From Xanthomonas chitinilytica (GTDB lineage Bacteria > Pseudomonadota > Gammaproteobacteria > Xanthomonadales > Xanthomonadaceae): a DNA stretch of 64,000 nt. Within the stretch, counting starts at the first letter, position 1, and each line of letters begins with the position of its first letter. The position numbers and the translations under genes are program-made. The DNA is taken from the NCBI RefSeq assembly GCF_026107455.2, contig NZ_JAPCHY010000005.1, positions 186,001 to 250,000 of the forward strand. Direction: 5' to 3'. A model generated the notes under the pieces. That model was given only the letters and a program-made list of their open reading frames with translations. It was not told the DNA's origin and ran no database searches. Positions 32,293 to 40,591 of the stretch are shown in pieces.

Positions 32293-32589
32293 TCAGAACC
32301 CGATGTCCATGCCACGGCTCCGCTTCCTGGCTTGCTCGATTGCCTCAGCCTCTGCGGCTAGTTCCAGCTCGTGCTCCAGTACGCGCGCCGCCTCCGGCAC
32401 CCTGGCCATCCACTCGGGACCAACGCGCTCGACGGCCTCGGCCATCGTGTAGTCCATCTTGGCCAGCCACTCGGGTTTGTTGAGCACCAGGGCGGCCGTC
32501 AACTTCTCACCCGTGGATAGCACTCCGAAGTGGCCATCACGGGCGGCGCGCGACTTGTCCAGGATCTGCTCGAGGACGAAGTCGGTCAT
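32293..32589 (-). CDS. Unknown small protein, downstream partner of the 160-aa gene
   Basis: The 98-residue product (MTDFVLEQILDKSRAARDGH...) is rich in Glu and Ala with a basic end (KRSRGMDIGF). No family recognised. Its start overlaps the stop of the upstream gene by four bases, so both form an operon that converges on the lipoprotein gene. Confidence 0.65.
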   Translation of the reverse strand: MTDFVLEQILDKSRAARDGHFGVLSTGEKLTAALVLNKPEWLAKMDYTMAEAVERVGPEWMARVPEAARVLEHELELAAEAEAIEQARKRSRGMDIGF

Positions 32590-33068
32590 TGGCCCTTGCC
32601 GCCGTTCGGGAACTTGCGCTTGAGTGCTGCCCGGAAAATGTCGCGGGCCTCGGCGATGGTGACCCCGTATTCGTCTGCGATAGCCAACAGCTGGTCGGCA
32701 AACTTACGGCGGCCGGCCTCGATCCGTTCGGCCAGCGCCTTCTTTTCCTGGCTGATCTTCCTCAGAGCTTCCTGGCGGTTGTACGCGTTCCACTCTTCCT
32801 GAAGCGCTTCGATTTCCGCGAGCGAGCGACCATCCTCGATGGCTTCTTCGACGGTGCGCCTTGGCTTGGTCAACTTGCGACGACCTTTGCTGGGCTCGTC
32901 GGGAGTGCCGGTCAGACTGTCGATGCCTTCCTCGGTTCCTGTCAGGTCGTCCCTCGATGAAGTGCCAAGCGCATTGACGGCCTTATGAGTCTCCGTGGCC
33001 TCAGTTGCTGTGGGCTTGGAAGCACCGAAGGCCTGTTGCTTGATCTGGGTTGTGTCGATGTCGGTCAT
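32586..33068 (-). CDS. Unknown charged coiled-coil protein
   Basis: The 160-residue product has a Thr/Ser-rich N-terminus (MTDIDTTQIKQQAFGASKPT) and a long charged helix near residues 95-145 (EEWNAYNRQEALRKISQEKK), ending KRKFPNGGKGQ. It resembles in style small nucleoid- or partition-type proteins, but no family can be named. The ATG at 33068 with AGGTGA upstream was chosen over a longer frame that reads through GC-rich palindromes. Confidence 0.7.
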   Translation of the reverse strand: MTDIDTTQIKQQAFGASKPTATEATETHKAVNALGTSSRDDLTGTEEGIDSLTGTPDEPSKGRRKLTKPRRTVEEAIEDGRSLAEIEALQEEWNAYNRQEALRKISQEKKALAERIEAGRRKFADQLLAIADEYGVTIAEARDIFRAALKRKFPNGGKGQ

Positions 33069-33252
33069 GGCGTCACCTGTTGTCAAAAGGGATGCCAGCA
33101 GCATGTGAGAAAGCTGAAAACGCGCAAGACCAACGCCGACGGCGGCAGCCGAGGCGCCAGAGTGCAGCCGCGGCAGCGGCCAGAAGCAACCGGCCGCCGT
33201 TAGGCGGCCAAAGTCTTGGGGCGGCGACGCGACATTTGTCGCGGCCGCCAAC

Positions 33253-33287
33253 AAGCCGCCCGAGCATAGCGAGGGCGGCTTCGATTT
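33253..33287 (+). terminator. Terminator-like hairpin
   Basis: AAGCCGCCC (33253-33261) pairs with GGGCGGCTT (33273-33281), followed by CGATTTT on the plus strand. No plus-strand gene clearly ends here, so the hairpin may instead act on the minus strand after the small gene at 33324-33524. Confidence 0.45.
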
Positions 33288-33323
33288 TGCGGAAGCAGCG
33301 GCAGCGGGCGGTCGGCCAACCTG

Positions 33324-33524
33324 TCAGGCGGCTGGTGGACTGTCTTGATCTTTGGGCAGTGCTGGCGGGTCGACCAGGACGCAGCGGGAAAGGAAGCGCG
33401 ACAGATCGCCGACCAACCGGGCGCGGTCTGCGTCGGCCGGGGCGAAGTGGGGCGGAAGGCGCGAGACGATGTCGTCGGCGAACTTGGCAGCGTCGGCAGG
33501 CGGAATTGGCGTGCGGTTAGGCAT
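33324..33524 (-). CDS. Small unknown protein next to the transfer origin
   Basis: The 66-residue product (MPNRTPIPPADAAKFADDIV...) has a helical middle with SRLPPHFAPADADRARLVGD. It is short, with no clear ribosome-binding site, and competes with a longer plus-strand frame that looks random. It is kept because its composition is protein-like. Confidence 0.4.
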   Translation of the reverse strand: MPNRTPIPPADAAKFADDIVSRLPPHFAPADADRARLVGDLSRFLSRCVLVDPPALPKDQDSPPAA

Positions 33525-33986
33525 GGCGCAGATGGCTTTGGTCGTTGGAATGAGTCTGCGGCGGGAGGCGCGTTTGGCAAGTCAGCAGGCCAGCGTCTGA
33601 TGAGTCGTTGTGGCGGCTGGCTGAGAACAGGGAGCGCTAGAAGGCAACGCTGGACAGATGGGAAAGGTGGGCGCAGCGTGTTGTCGCGGGATAACGACGA
33701 GTGGGGGCGAGGCTGGGCTGGCTGGGCAGGGGGGCGCAGCTTGGCTGGCGGCGACGCCAGACGATGGGGCTGTCTGGCGTCGGAACGGCCGACGATGAAG
33801 CCGTCGACCGCAAAAGCCAATGACTAGGTCATTGCTGACAAGCAGCAATACACGAATGCACCTCCGGTGTTTCGTGTGGCCTGCGGCCGGCTTGAAAATC
33901 AAAGACTTACCCCCGTAACACCCCCGCTATTGCGCTTTTCAAAACCCACCGCAAACTGGAATGGGAGCATTCCCGCCCCAGTCTCA
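33525..33986. other. Probable origin of transfer region
   Basis: This 460-base gap precedes the mobilization genes and contains successive inverted repeats: CAATGAC-TAG-GTCATTG (33818-33834), TTGCTG-ACAAG-CAGCAA (33832-33848), ACACGAA/TTCGTGT with inner CACC/GGTG (33850-33877), and GGAATG-GGAG-CATTCC (33958-33973) just before the next start codon. Such a hairpin cluster beside a relaxase gene is typical of oriT. The nick site itself cannot be assigned. Confidence 0.65.
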
Positions 33987-34367
33987 ATGAGCACCCTGAT
34001 CCAGTTCCGCGTCAGCGGCGAAGACGAAAAAGCCATCCTTGACGCAGCCCGCCATGCGGGCATGCGACCGGCCGACTACGTCCGCCATGCCGCCAAGCTT
34101 TCGGCCCACCGTCCCGACACCGCGCTGGACCGGATCGAGCGGCGCCTTGCAGAACTGGAAAGCAAGCTAGCCACTCCCGCCGCGCCAAGCCCAGTCACGA
34201 CCCATGGCCCAGCCACCTTGGTCAAAGGCTTGGAGGCGACCGACCTGATCTTGGAGCTGCGGCGTGAACAGATCGCCGGCATCAACGCCATCCTGCGCCT
34301 GCTGGACGGCGAGCCACTGCCCGACATTCCACACCGCCGGACGACGGCCGGCCTGAGCGAACACTGA
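33987..34367 (+). CDS. Ribbon-helix-helix mobilization accessory protein (MobC/TraJ-like)
   Basis: The 126-residue product starts MSTLIQFRVSGEDEKAILDA, followed by ARHAGMRPADYVRHAAK, the pattern of ribbon-helix-helix accessory proteins that bind oriT and help the relaxase. A helical segment (ALDRIERRLAELESK) follows. It lies directly after the hairpin cluster and 14 bases before the relaxase gene. The GGAATG hairpin before its start could be an operator. Confidence 0.75.
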   Translation: MSTLIQFRVSGEDEKAILDAARHAGMRPADYVRHAAKLSAHRPDTALDRIERRLAELESKLATPAAPSPVTTHGPATLVKGLEATDLILELRREQIAGINAILRLLDGEPLPDIPHRRTTAGLSEH

Positions 34368-34381
34368 TAGGTGGCTGACCC

Positions 34382-37300
34382 ATGGCCGTCTTGAAGTCGA
34401 CCCGCCTACGATTGAAAACCAGCGGCAGCGTCGACGCCGTCCGCGAGTACCTGCGCACCACGCGTGAGTACTACGCCCAAGCGGGCGAGAGCGCCAACGG
34501 CAGGCCCATCCTGCCCGACGCGGAATGGTGGGACAGCACTGCGGCCGACCGGTTGGGCTTGAACGATCGAGGGCGCGATCAAGACGAGGACTTCGCCAAG
34601 TTGCTGGCTGGGTACCACCCCCGCACGGGGGAGCCCTTGGTCCAGAACGCGGGCGAGGCCGGCCGCTGTATGGGTCTGGACCTGACGTTCTCGCCTCGCA
34701 AGGAGTACACGCTGGCGCTCATTGCTGCCACGCCTGAGCAGCGCGAGCAGATGACCCAGGCCTTCCACCTGGCGCGCGACAAGGCGCTGGGGCTGATCTC
34801 CAAGGGCGTGAACACCCGAGCCGGGAAGGGCGGAAAGCGCCACGTGGCCATCGACGGCTTGGTGATCCGGGCGGTGGATCACATCGATAGCCGAAGCGGT
34901 GACCCCCAATGGCATTGCCACGCTGTGGTGGCCAACGTCGCCTTGGACGCTGATGGCGAGTGGCGGTCGGTCGATTTCAGTGACCTCATGCAACAGACCG
35001 GCAGCCTCCAGGAGGCCGCCCAGGAGGTGTTCGCCCGCGAGCTGGCCGAAGGGTTCCAACGACTGGGCTTCGGCATTGAGCGGACCCGGATCCTGGACGA
35101 AGACGAGCGCGACACGGGCAAGGTAGCCAACAAGATCGCCGGCATTGAGCAGTCCACCTGCGACGCGTTCTCGTCTCGGCGCGCTGAGATCAAGGAAGCG
35201 ATCCAGGCCGCGGCCGAGAAGGGCAAGACCCTGACCGGGGGAGAGGCGGCCATGAAGACCAGGGCCGCCAAGCACCTGAGCGCCAGCGAGGTGCTGGTGG
35301 CTGCGCGCAGCCGTCTGGAAGAGCTGGCGGCGCTCACGCCCGGCCACTTCGTCCGGGCGGGCGACCTGCTGGGGCGGGAGTCGACGGAGCTGGAAAAACA
35401 AAAGAGCGCCCGCCAGTGGTTCGACGAGTTGCATGCCACCGATAGCCACTGGAACCGCTCGGCCCTGATCGCCAAGCTGGCCCGCGAGCTTCCGTTGGGC
35501 ACGGGCCTGGACATCCCGGAAGAGGCCGACCGGTTGCTGGCAGAGTGGGAGGCTAACGGCACGATCATCCGCTTGAAGGACGACCCCAAGCGGAAGCAGG
35601 CACGTTGGTGTTCGCGCGACCAGTGGTTCCTCGAGGTGGGCGTGTTGCCCGCGGCTAGGGCGCGGGTGGAAGATCCGGGGCTGCGTCTGAGTCGGTCGGC
35701 TGCCAGGACGGCGATCACCATGCACGAGGCGGCTATGTCCGAGCGCTTCGGCAAGGAGGTTCACCTGACCGACGAGCAAAAGGCCAGCGTGTATCACGTG
35801 CTATGCGAGACGGGTGGCCTTGCCTGCATCATCGGCCAGGCCGGCACCGGCAAGTCCGCCAGCGCTGGTGCCTACATCCGTGCATTCGAGCTGGCGGGGC
35901 GACGAGTCATCGGCACGTCCACCAGCCAGGCGGCCACCGACAATCTCAAGAAAGAGGCCGGGATCGAGGGCTACAACTGCGCCGAGCTACTCCATGCCCT
36001 GGACAGCGGGAAGCTCACACTGGGTCTGGACGATGTCATCGTGTTGGACGAAGCAGGCATGGTGGGCGCCAAGACGTTCCGCCGGATCCAGGAGCACGTG
36101 GACAAGGCGGGTGGCAAGCTGGTGGCCGTGGGCGACCCCAAGCAGCTGGAAGCCATTGAGGCGGGCGGTCCGTTCGCTGAGCTGTGCGAGAAGTTCGGAG
36201 CCGCGGAGATCACCCAGATCCAGCGGCAGCGGAACCCCGAGGAGCGGGCGCTGGCCGAGTCGTTTTACGACGACAAGAAGACAGGTCAGGACATCGTGGA
36301 CGAGATGCTGGCCAAAGGTTTCCTCCGGCAAGAGAAGCGACAGGTCAAAGCGCTGGCGGACGCCTACCTGGCCGACGAGCGGGGCGTCCAGGACAAACTG
36401 ATCGTCGTACACACGCACAAGGACGCCGCGGCCGTGGACCACTACGTCCGCCGCGGCTTGAAGGCCAATGGCGTGCTCCACGAACGGGCTGTCGAAACAC
36501 TGACCCTGGGGTCGGGCGAGTACGAGCGACAGCTGGAGGTGTGCCTGGGCGAGCGTATTAGGTTTCAGAAGAACGACCGCAAGGACAAGGACGGCAAGCG
36601 CCGGTGGAACAACAACGACATCGGGACGGTCATCGGGTTCAAGCGAGCAACGAGCAAGCGCGGGCTTGTCTTGAAGATCAAGATGGACGACGACGGCCGG
36701 GTGGTGGAGGTCGACACGGCCAAGTTCCAGCGCTTCGGCTACGCCTACGCGCGTACCGCCCACAGTGCCCAAGGCTTGGGTGCGGAGAGCGTGTACTGGC
36801 TGGCTCGGGGCGGGATGATCGACCGCAACGCCGGCCTGGTGGCCATGACGCGCACCAAGAGCAACTTCCACGCTTTTGCCTCTCCCGAAGAGGTGGCCAA
36901 GCTGGCCGGTGCCCTGGATGAGTGGGGTAAGAAGGAGACAGTCAAGGAGCTGGCCCGGCGGCGGAACGCGCCGGAGGTAGCGGCCACCTTGCAGCAGCCA
37001 TTGCCGACCGCGCTGGGCGAGAAGGAACACCCGCTGGCCAGCGGCGTGCAGCAGGTCAAGGCGGCCGAGACGATCAAGAGCCTTGATCATGCCCAGGAGG
37101 TTCAGCGCGCCGGTCGCGAGTTCGATCAGGCCATGACCATATGGCACGAGCGCTGCATGGAAGAGGGTGCGGTGGTGTTGGGCCGGCTGGAGGCCTTGAA
37201 GGCACCAGACGGCGATATCCAACGTTACAAGGACATGTGCGGAGGCGATGACCCCTACATCGAGGCGTCGTTGAAGAATAAGTACGACAAGGCCATGCGC

Positions 37301-37999
37301 GAGCTCAAGCAGCTTGAAGAGCGAAAGGCCGTACTGACGCGTGCGTCCCCAAAACATCTGGACAAGCACGGCCGAGAGCTCATGGCTTGGTTGGATGGCT
37401 TCTACATCGGCGGAAGCGAGGCGGCCCGGCGCGATAAGGATCTGCGGAACGCTCCCACGCGGCTACCCACGCTACGGGAGCGGGCGGTGTACCGTCGGCT
37501 GGCTGTTCTAGAACGCAGCCAGATCAGTCTGGACGACATCGGCACGCCCTTGGAGTACGCCCATCCTGCGCCAGAGCCCGCCCAGCCCGAGCCGACGACG
37601 GCACCTGTCGGCGACGCCGGCTGGAAGAAGGCCCAGCAGATCATGGTCGACCAGGAGGTGTTCTTCACCCGCTTGGCCGAACGACAGCGGCGCAAGATCG
37701 AGCGCGATCGCCAGCAGCGTGCGCGGATCGAGAAGGCCGGCGATGACCTGGCCAAGCAGACGGTAGTGTTGGGCGCTGGCACCACAGTGTCGCCGGACAA
37801 GATCGACTGGGAGACCTCCCACTTCCCGGATCGGGATAAGCACACCCCGATCGACCCTGGATCCATGGCCCAGCCTTCCCCGACAGGGCGAAACCCTGCG
37901 CCGGTGCCCAGGAAGCGGCCGGGCATGTTGCCGACACAGCCTCGGTTACTGACGGCGCCGGAGCCGCCCAAGCCGCCGGGGTGGGAAATCCCGATGTGA
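34382..37999 (+). CDS. MOBF-family relaxase-helicase (TrwC/TraI-like)
   Basis: The 1,205-residue protein has an N-terminal relaxase domain with candidate nucleophile tyrosines in REYYAQAGES (residues ~28-37) and the metal-binding histidines in PQWHCHAVVANV (near 177). A RecD-like helicase follows with Walker A IIGQAGTGKSASAGAYI (near 482), Walker B VIVLDEAGMVGAKTF (near 555), and YAYARTAHSAQGLGAESV (near 790) as a late helicase motif. The C-terminus is charged and ends in a proline-rich tail. It should nick oriT and unwind the strand for transfer. No coupling protein or secretion genes are present, so transfer would rely on a helper. Confidence 0.94.
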   Translation: MAVLKSTRLRLKTSGSVDAVREYLRTTREYYAQAGESANGRPILPDAEWWDSTAADRLGLNDRGRDQDEDFAKLLAGYHPRTGEPLVQNAGEAGRCMGLDLTFSPRKEYTLALIAATPEQREQMTQAFHLARDKALGLISKGVNTRAGKGGKRHVAIDGLVIRAVDHIDSRSGDPQWHCHAVVANVALDADGEWRSVDFSDLMQQTGSLQEAAQEVFARELAEGFQRLGFGIERTRILDEDERDTGKVANKIAGIEQSTCDAFSSRRAEIKEAIQAAAEKGKTLTGGEAAMKTRAAKHLSASEVLVAARSRLEELAALTPGHFVRAGDLLGRESTELEKQKSARQWFDELHATDSHWNRSALIAKLARELPLGTGLDIPEEADRLLAEWEANGTIIRLKDDPKRKQARWCSRDQWFLEVGVLPAARARVEDPGLRLSRSAARTAITMHEAAMSERFGKEVHLTDEQKASVYHVLCETGGLACIIGQAGTGKSASAGAYIRAFELAGRRVIGTSTSQAATDNLKKEAGIEGYNCAELLHALDSGKLTLGLDDVIVLDEAGMVGAKTFRRIQEHVDKAGGKLVAVGDPKQLEAIEAGGPFAELCEKFGAAEITQIQRQRNPEERALAESFYDDKKTGQDIVDEMLAKGFLRQEKRQVKALADAYLADERGVQDKLIVVHTHKDAAAVDHYVRRGLKANGVLHERAVETLTLGSGEYERQLEVCLGERIRFQKNDRKDKDGKRRWNNNDIGTVIGFKRATSKRGLVLKIKMDDDGRVVEVDTAKFQRFGYAYARTAHSAQGLGAESVYWLARGGMIDRNAGLVAMTRTKSNFHAFASPEEVAKLAGALDEWGKKETVKELARRRNAPEVAATLQQPLPTALGEKEHPLASGVQQVKAAETIKSLDHAQEVQRAGREFDQAMTIWHERCMEEGAVVLGRLEALKAPDGDIQRYKDMCGGDDPYIEASLKNKYDKAMRELKQLEERKAVLTRASPKHLDKHGRELMAWLDGFYIGGSEAARRDKDLRNAPTRLPTLRERAVYRRLAVLERSQISLDDIGTPLEYAHPAPEPAQPEPTTAPVGDAGWKKAQQIMVDQEVFFTRLAERQRRKIERDRQQRARIEKAGDDLAKQTVVLGAGTTVSPDKIDWETSHFPDRDKHTPIDPGSMAQPSPTGRNPAPVPRKRPGMLPTQPRLLTAPEPPKPPGWEIPM

Positions 38000-38062
38000 C
38001 GCCTCTACCTGGCATACCCCGCCCCGCCCGGACATCTGGTGGCGGCAGCTGGCTCTGGGTAT

Positions 38063-38100
38063 CGTTGCTAGCAACGTCATACATCCGCAAGGAGGGGGCT
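38063..38100 (+). promoter_or_regulatory. Palindrome and strong ribosome-binding site before the AlbA_2 cassette
   Basis: CGTTGCTAGCAACG (38063-38076) is a perfect 14-base palindrome, a likely operator. AAGGAGGGGG at 38089-38098 is an unusually strong ribosome-binding site and decides the GTG start at 38101. Confidence 0.6.
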
Positions 38101-38370
38101 GTGCCGCGTAAGCCAACCATTTCGTACAACACCGGCCTCGGAGCTGACGGAAAGCCGAAGGCGATTACCGCCGAGTACTTTCTGGCCACGAATCAGGACG
38201 TGATGCGGTTCTATTGCTTCGATGAGCCTGCGGAACAGGGCAGTGAAGGGAAGTGGGAACTTATCGACTATTTGGATCGCACCCGTCTACTCAGTGCCGG
38301 TGACAAGGCAACGGCCAAGACCTGGGCTAAACGCCTAGGACTCAAGTCTTGGACCTATGTCCGCGTCTGA
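38101..38370 (+). CDS. Unknown small protein, first gene of the AlbA_2 cassette
   Basis: The 89-residue product starts VPRKPTISYNTGLGADGKPK and ends AKTWAKRLGLKSWTYVRV. It is polar and aromatic-rich with no membrane segment. No family recognised. The GTG start is set by the strong ribosome-binding site. It overlaps the next gene by 14 bases. Confidence 0.65.
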   Translation: MPRKPTISYNTGLGADGKPKAITAEYFLATNQDVMRFYCFDEPAEQGSEGKWELIDYLDRTRLLSAGDKATAKTWAKRLGLKSWTYVRV

Positions 38371-38890
38371 TCTCTTAGGCGGGCTGCCCGAGCCGCAGCA
38401 CGGGCCGACCTATCTGGCGAAGCGCTTCGCAGTCCTGACGGGGCGGCACGCCTGCTACAAGTGCGGTCGAACAACGAAGGTCAGTGCCATTGGACTTGCT
38501 GGGTACGACGAGCGGGACAATGAAAGTGATGTGTCCATCCCCGTCGATGGCGCTTTGTTGCTGACCCAGGTTACGGCCCTAAACAAGGGGGCTGCTGGCC
38601 CGTTGGCAGTTCATGCGCCCTGGCTGCGACTGGGGCACTCCCGCACGGCTGACGCTTCCTATCTGGCCAACCACTGCGAGTACTGCGGCGCTCTCATCGG
38701 ATCGTGGTTCATCAGTAAGCCAGGTGAAGCATTCTTCCCGCTATCAGGCGAGGAGGCTGCGCAGCTGACAATTTCGTGGGTAGAGCAATCCATCCAGTTG
38801 GAGGACTTGGGCGGGGCTCAGGCGTCTTGGATTGATCGGCTTCTGGGTTGCGAACGACCATCCACGGATCGGCGGCGGAAGAGGGGCTAG
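38357..38890 (+). CDS. Unknown protein with two CxxC zinc knuckles
   Basis: The 177-residue product has CYKCG near residue 33 and CEYCG near 117, a four-cysteine arrangement that should bind zinc. The middle is hydrophobic (PVDGALLLTQVTAL, HAPWLRLGHS) and the C-terminus is basic (DRRRKRG). No named family. It overlaps the previous gene and abuts the AlbA_2 gene, so all three are expected to be made together. Confidence 0.7.
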   Translation: MSASDLLGGLPEPQHGPTYLAKRFAVLTGRHACYKCGRTTKVSAIGLAGYDERDNESDVSIPVDGALLLTQVTALNKGAAGPLAVHAPWLRLGHSRTADASYLANHCEYCGALIGSWFISKPGEAFFPLSGEEAAQLTISWVEQSIQLEDLGGAQASWIDRLLGCERPSTDRRRKRG

Positions 38891-38893
38891 TTG

Positions 38894-40048
38894 GTGCTGA
38901 CGGACGAACTGCTGGAACAGCTGCGCTACAAGGGCGAAGGATCTGACCTCGATTACAAGGCCGAACGGCCGGCCTTCATCAAGGCCGGTGATGACGACAA
39001 GTCGGAGCTGCTCAAGGACATCCTTGCCATGTCCAACGCTCATCGAGATGGTACGGCTTACATCCTCTTCGGCTTCAAGGAGAACGTGCCGCACCCCGCA
39101 GAGGTGGTGGGGCTTCCCGCCGAGGGTGCCATCGACGACTCCAGGCTCCAACAGTTCGTCAACGAGAAGCTGGAAGCAAAGCTTCACTTCCGCTATGAGG
39201 AGCGATTGTTCGATGGCAAGCACGTGGCGGTGCTGAGCATTCCCAAGCAGCCGCGGCCGTTCTACCTTGCCAAGCCCTACGGCAAGCTCGCCAAGGAGAC
39301 GGTCTACGTCCGAAGGGGGAGCGCTACCGGGATCGCCAGCTTGCGCGAGGTGGCCATGATGGGGGCGGCCAATGCCGAGAGGCCTATCCCTAAGCTGGAA
39401 TTGCTTCTGCTGGACCAGGAGGGCCGGCCGCTGGCGAGCCAGCTGGATCGTGTCTTCTATCATTTCCCTGGCGACATTCCCGACTACGAGTCAGATCCGG
39501 GACCCCTATATCAGATCCGATACGACAATCACGACTTCTACCGGGATGGAGCGGAATACAGGTCCGCGATGGGGCGCTTTGTTGGCGTCAGCCTGATCTT
39601 GGCCAATCGATCCGACTTCTCCTTGAGCAACGCGAAGTTGGAGGTCAGGGTTGAGGCCCCCGATGGCGCGATAATCGAGATGATGCGGTTCGACGATCTT
39701 CCAGATGAGCCAGAGATCTCGGGGATCAGGTCCTATATCGGTCGCTCTGTGGTGGAGCGGCTGCAGGAGCGCGTACACATCGAGGGTCGTGGTGGACAGC
39801 CAGTTGGCCATGTCCTGCTGGGGACGATACGGCCTGGAGAAGAGGCGCGCTGCGAGCAGGACCTCGCCCTGCTGCCATCAATGCCTGGAACCTACGAGCT
39901 CTGCGTCCGGATCCTAGCCAGCGAGGTGGGCTCGCCGATTGAGTGGCGCCACACGTTGGCTATTGATGGCCCCGTCGAGGTGCTGGACCTCGACGGGCTT
40001 CAAGCGCTGCTCTTTCAAGACATCATAGACAAGCTCAACGAGGGCTGA
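38894..40048 (+). CDS. AlbA_2 (Schlafen-type) domain protein
   Basis: The 384-residue protein has an AlbA_2 domain at residues ~1-150: EGSDLDYKAERP, LLKDILAMSNAHRDGTAYILFGF, YFxR-like ETVYVRRGSATGIAS. The C-terminal ~200 residues look beta-rich (VGVSLILANRSDFSLSNAKL) and are not recognised. AlbA_2 domains occur in nucleases and in defence and regulatory proteins related to Schlafen. The GTG at 38894 is favoured over a TTG three bases earlier because its spacing from GAGGGG is better. Confidence 0.75.
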   Translation: MLTDELLEQLRYKGEGSDLDYKAERPAFIKAGDDDKSELLKDILAMSNAHRDGTAYILFGFKENVPHPAEVVGLPAEGAIDDSRLQQFVNEKLEAKLHFRYEERLFDGKHVAVLSIPKQPRPFYLAKPYGKLAKETVYVRRGSATGIASLREVAMMGAANAERPIPKLELLLLDQEGRPLASQLDRVFYHFPGDIPDYESDPGPLYQIRYDNHDFYRDGAEYRSAMGRFVGVSLILANRSDFSLSNAKLEVRVEAPDGAIIEMMRFDDLPDEPEISGIRSYIGRSVVERLQERVHIEGRGGQPVGHVLLGTIRPGEEARCEQDLALLPSMPGTYELCVRILASEVGSPIEWRHTLAIDGPVEVLDLDGLQALLFQDIIDKLNEG

Positions 40049-40055
40049 CATCTGA

Positions 40056-40376
40056 TCAGTTGATGGCGGCTTTGATGGCCTCAAGGGCGGTGAGCTGCCT
40101 CCCCTCGGGCATTCTGGACAGCAAGAGGATCGCCTCAGCGATGGTGTCGGTTTCCGCATGGAACCATGCTTGAGGAAGGCGCAGGGCCTTGGCCAGCGCG
40201 TCGGCCGTGGGGCCATCGGGCATGTGCTGGCCATTCTCGTAGCGGCTGATCCGAACTGCGGCCGTGGCCGGGTCCACATCCAGACAGCGGCCTAGTTCGG
40301 CCTGGGTCCAGCCTGCGGCCTTGCGTGCCTTCCGGAGCCGCTGGCCGTAGGACTTCTGGGCGGTGGAGGGGGGCAT
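40056..40376 (-). CDS. XRE-family transcriptional regulator
   Basis: The 106-residue protein has a Cro/CI-type helix-turn-helix: RLRKARKAAGWTQAELGRCL followed by AAVRISRYENGQHMPDG (residues ~13-55). It is divergent from the small membrane protein/JAB-like gene pair and shares with it the operator at 40428-40446, so it is probably the repressor of both promoters. A GGAG ribosome-binding site lies upstream of the ATG. Confidence 0.88.
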   Translation of the reverse strand: MPPSTAQKSYGQRLRKARKAAGWTQAELGRCLDVDPATAAVRISRYENGQHMPDGPTADALAKALRLPQAWFHAETDTIAEAILLLSRMPEGRQLTALEAIKAAIN

Positions 40377-40414
40377 GGCTAACTCCAGGATTACTGCAGG
40401 CGAGGTAGGGCTCG

Positions 40415-40446
40415 ACTATAGCGCCTAACTTACTATAATCGTAAGT
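40415..40446. promoter_or_regulatory. Overlapping divergent promoters with inverted-repeat operator
   Basis: ACTTAC-TATAATC-GTAAGT (40428-40446) is a perfect 6-base inverted repeat around a TATAAT that can serve as -10 for rightward transcription. TATAGT on the minus strand (40420-40415) can be the -10 for the XRE gene. A repressor bound to the repeat would block both. Confidence 0.6.
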
Positions 40447-40471
40447 ATAGCCTCGCACCAAGGATCCGTCC

Positions 40472-40579
40472 ATGTCGTCAAGTCCCGCCACCCATCGCTT
40501 GCGCCGCTGGTTTGTCCTCGCCAGTACAGCACTCCTGGTCGGTGCTGTCCTTGGCAACTTTGCCGCCCGTAGCCTCTAG
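40472..40579 (+). CDS. 35-residue single-pass membrane peptide
   Basis: ATG at 40472 preceded by AAGGA; the frame encodes MSSSPATHRLRRWFVLASTA, then LLVGAVLGNFAARSL and a TAG stop. It has a positively charged start and one hydrophobic helix of ~18 residues. It is the first cistron after the operator and ends 12 bases before the JAB-like gene, which also begins with Arg followed by a membrane helix. Confidence 0.55.
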   Translation: MSSSPATHRLRRWFVLASTALLVGAVLGNFAARSL

Positions 40580-40591
40580 CCGGAGTACACC

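Noticed and set aside
33345-33827. Plus-strand 160-residue frame upstream of the mobilization genes
   Set aside because: Gly/Arg/Trp-rich random-looking product over the hairpin-bearing transfer region; no start signal.
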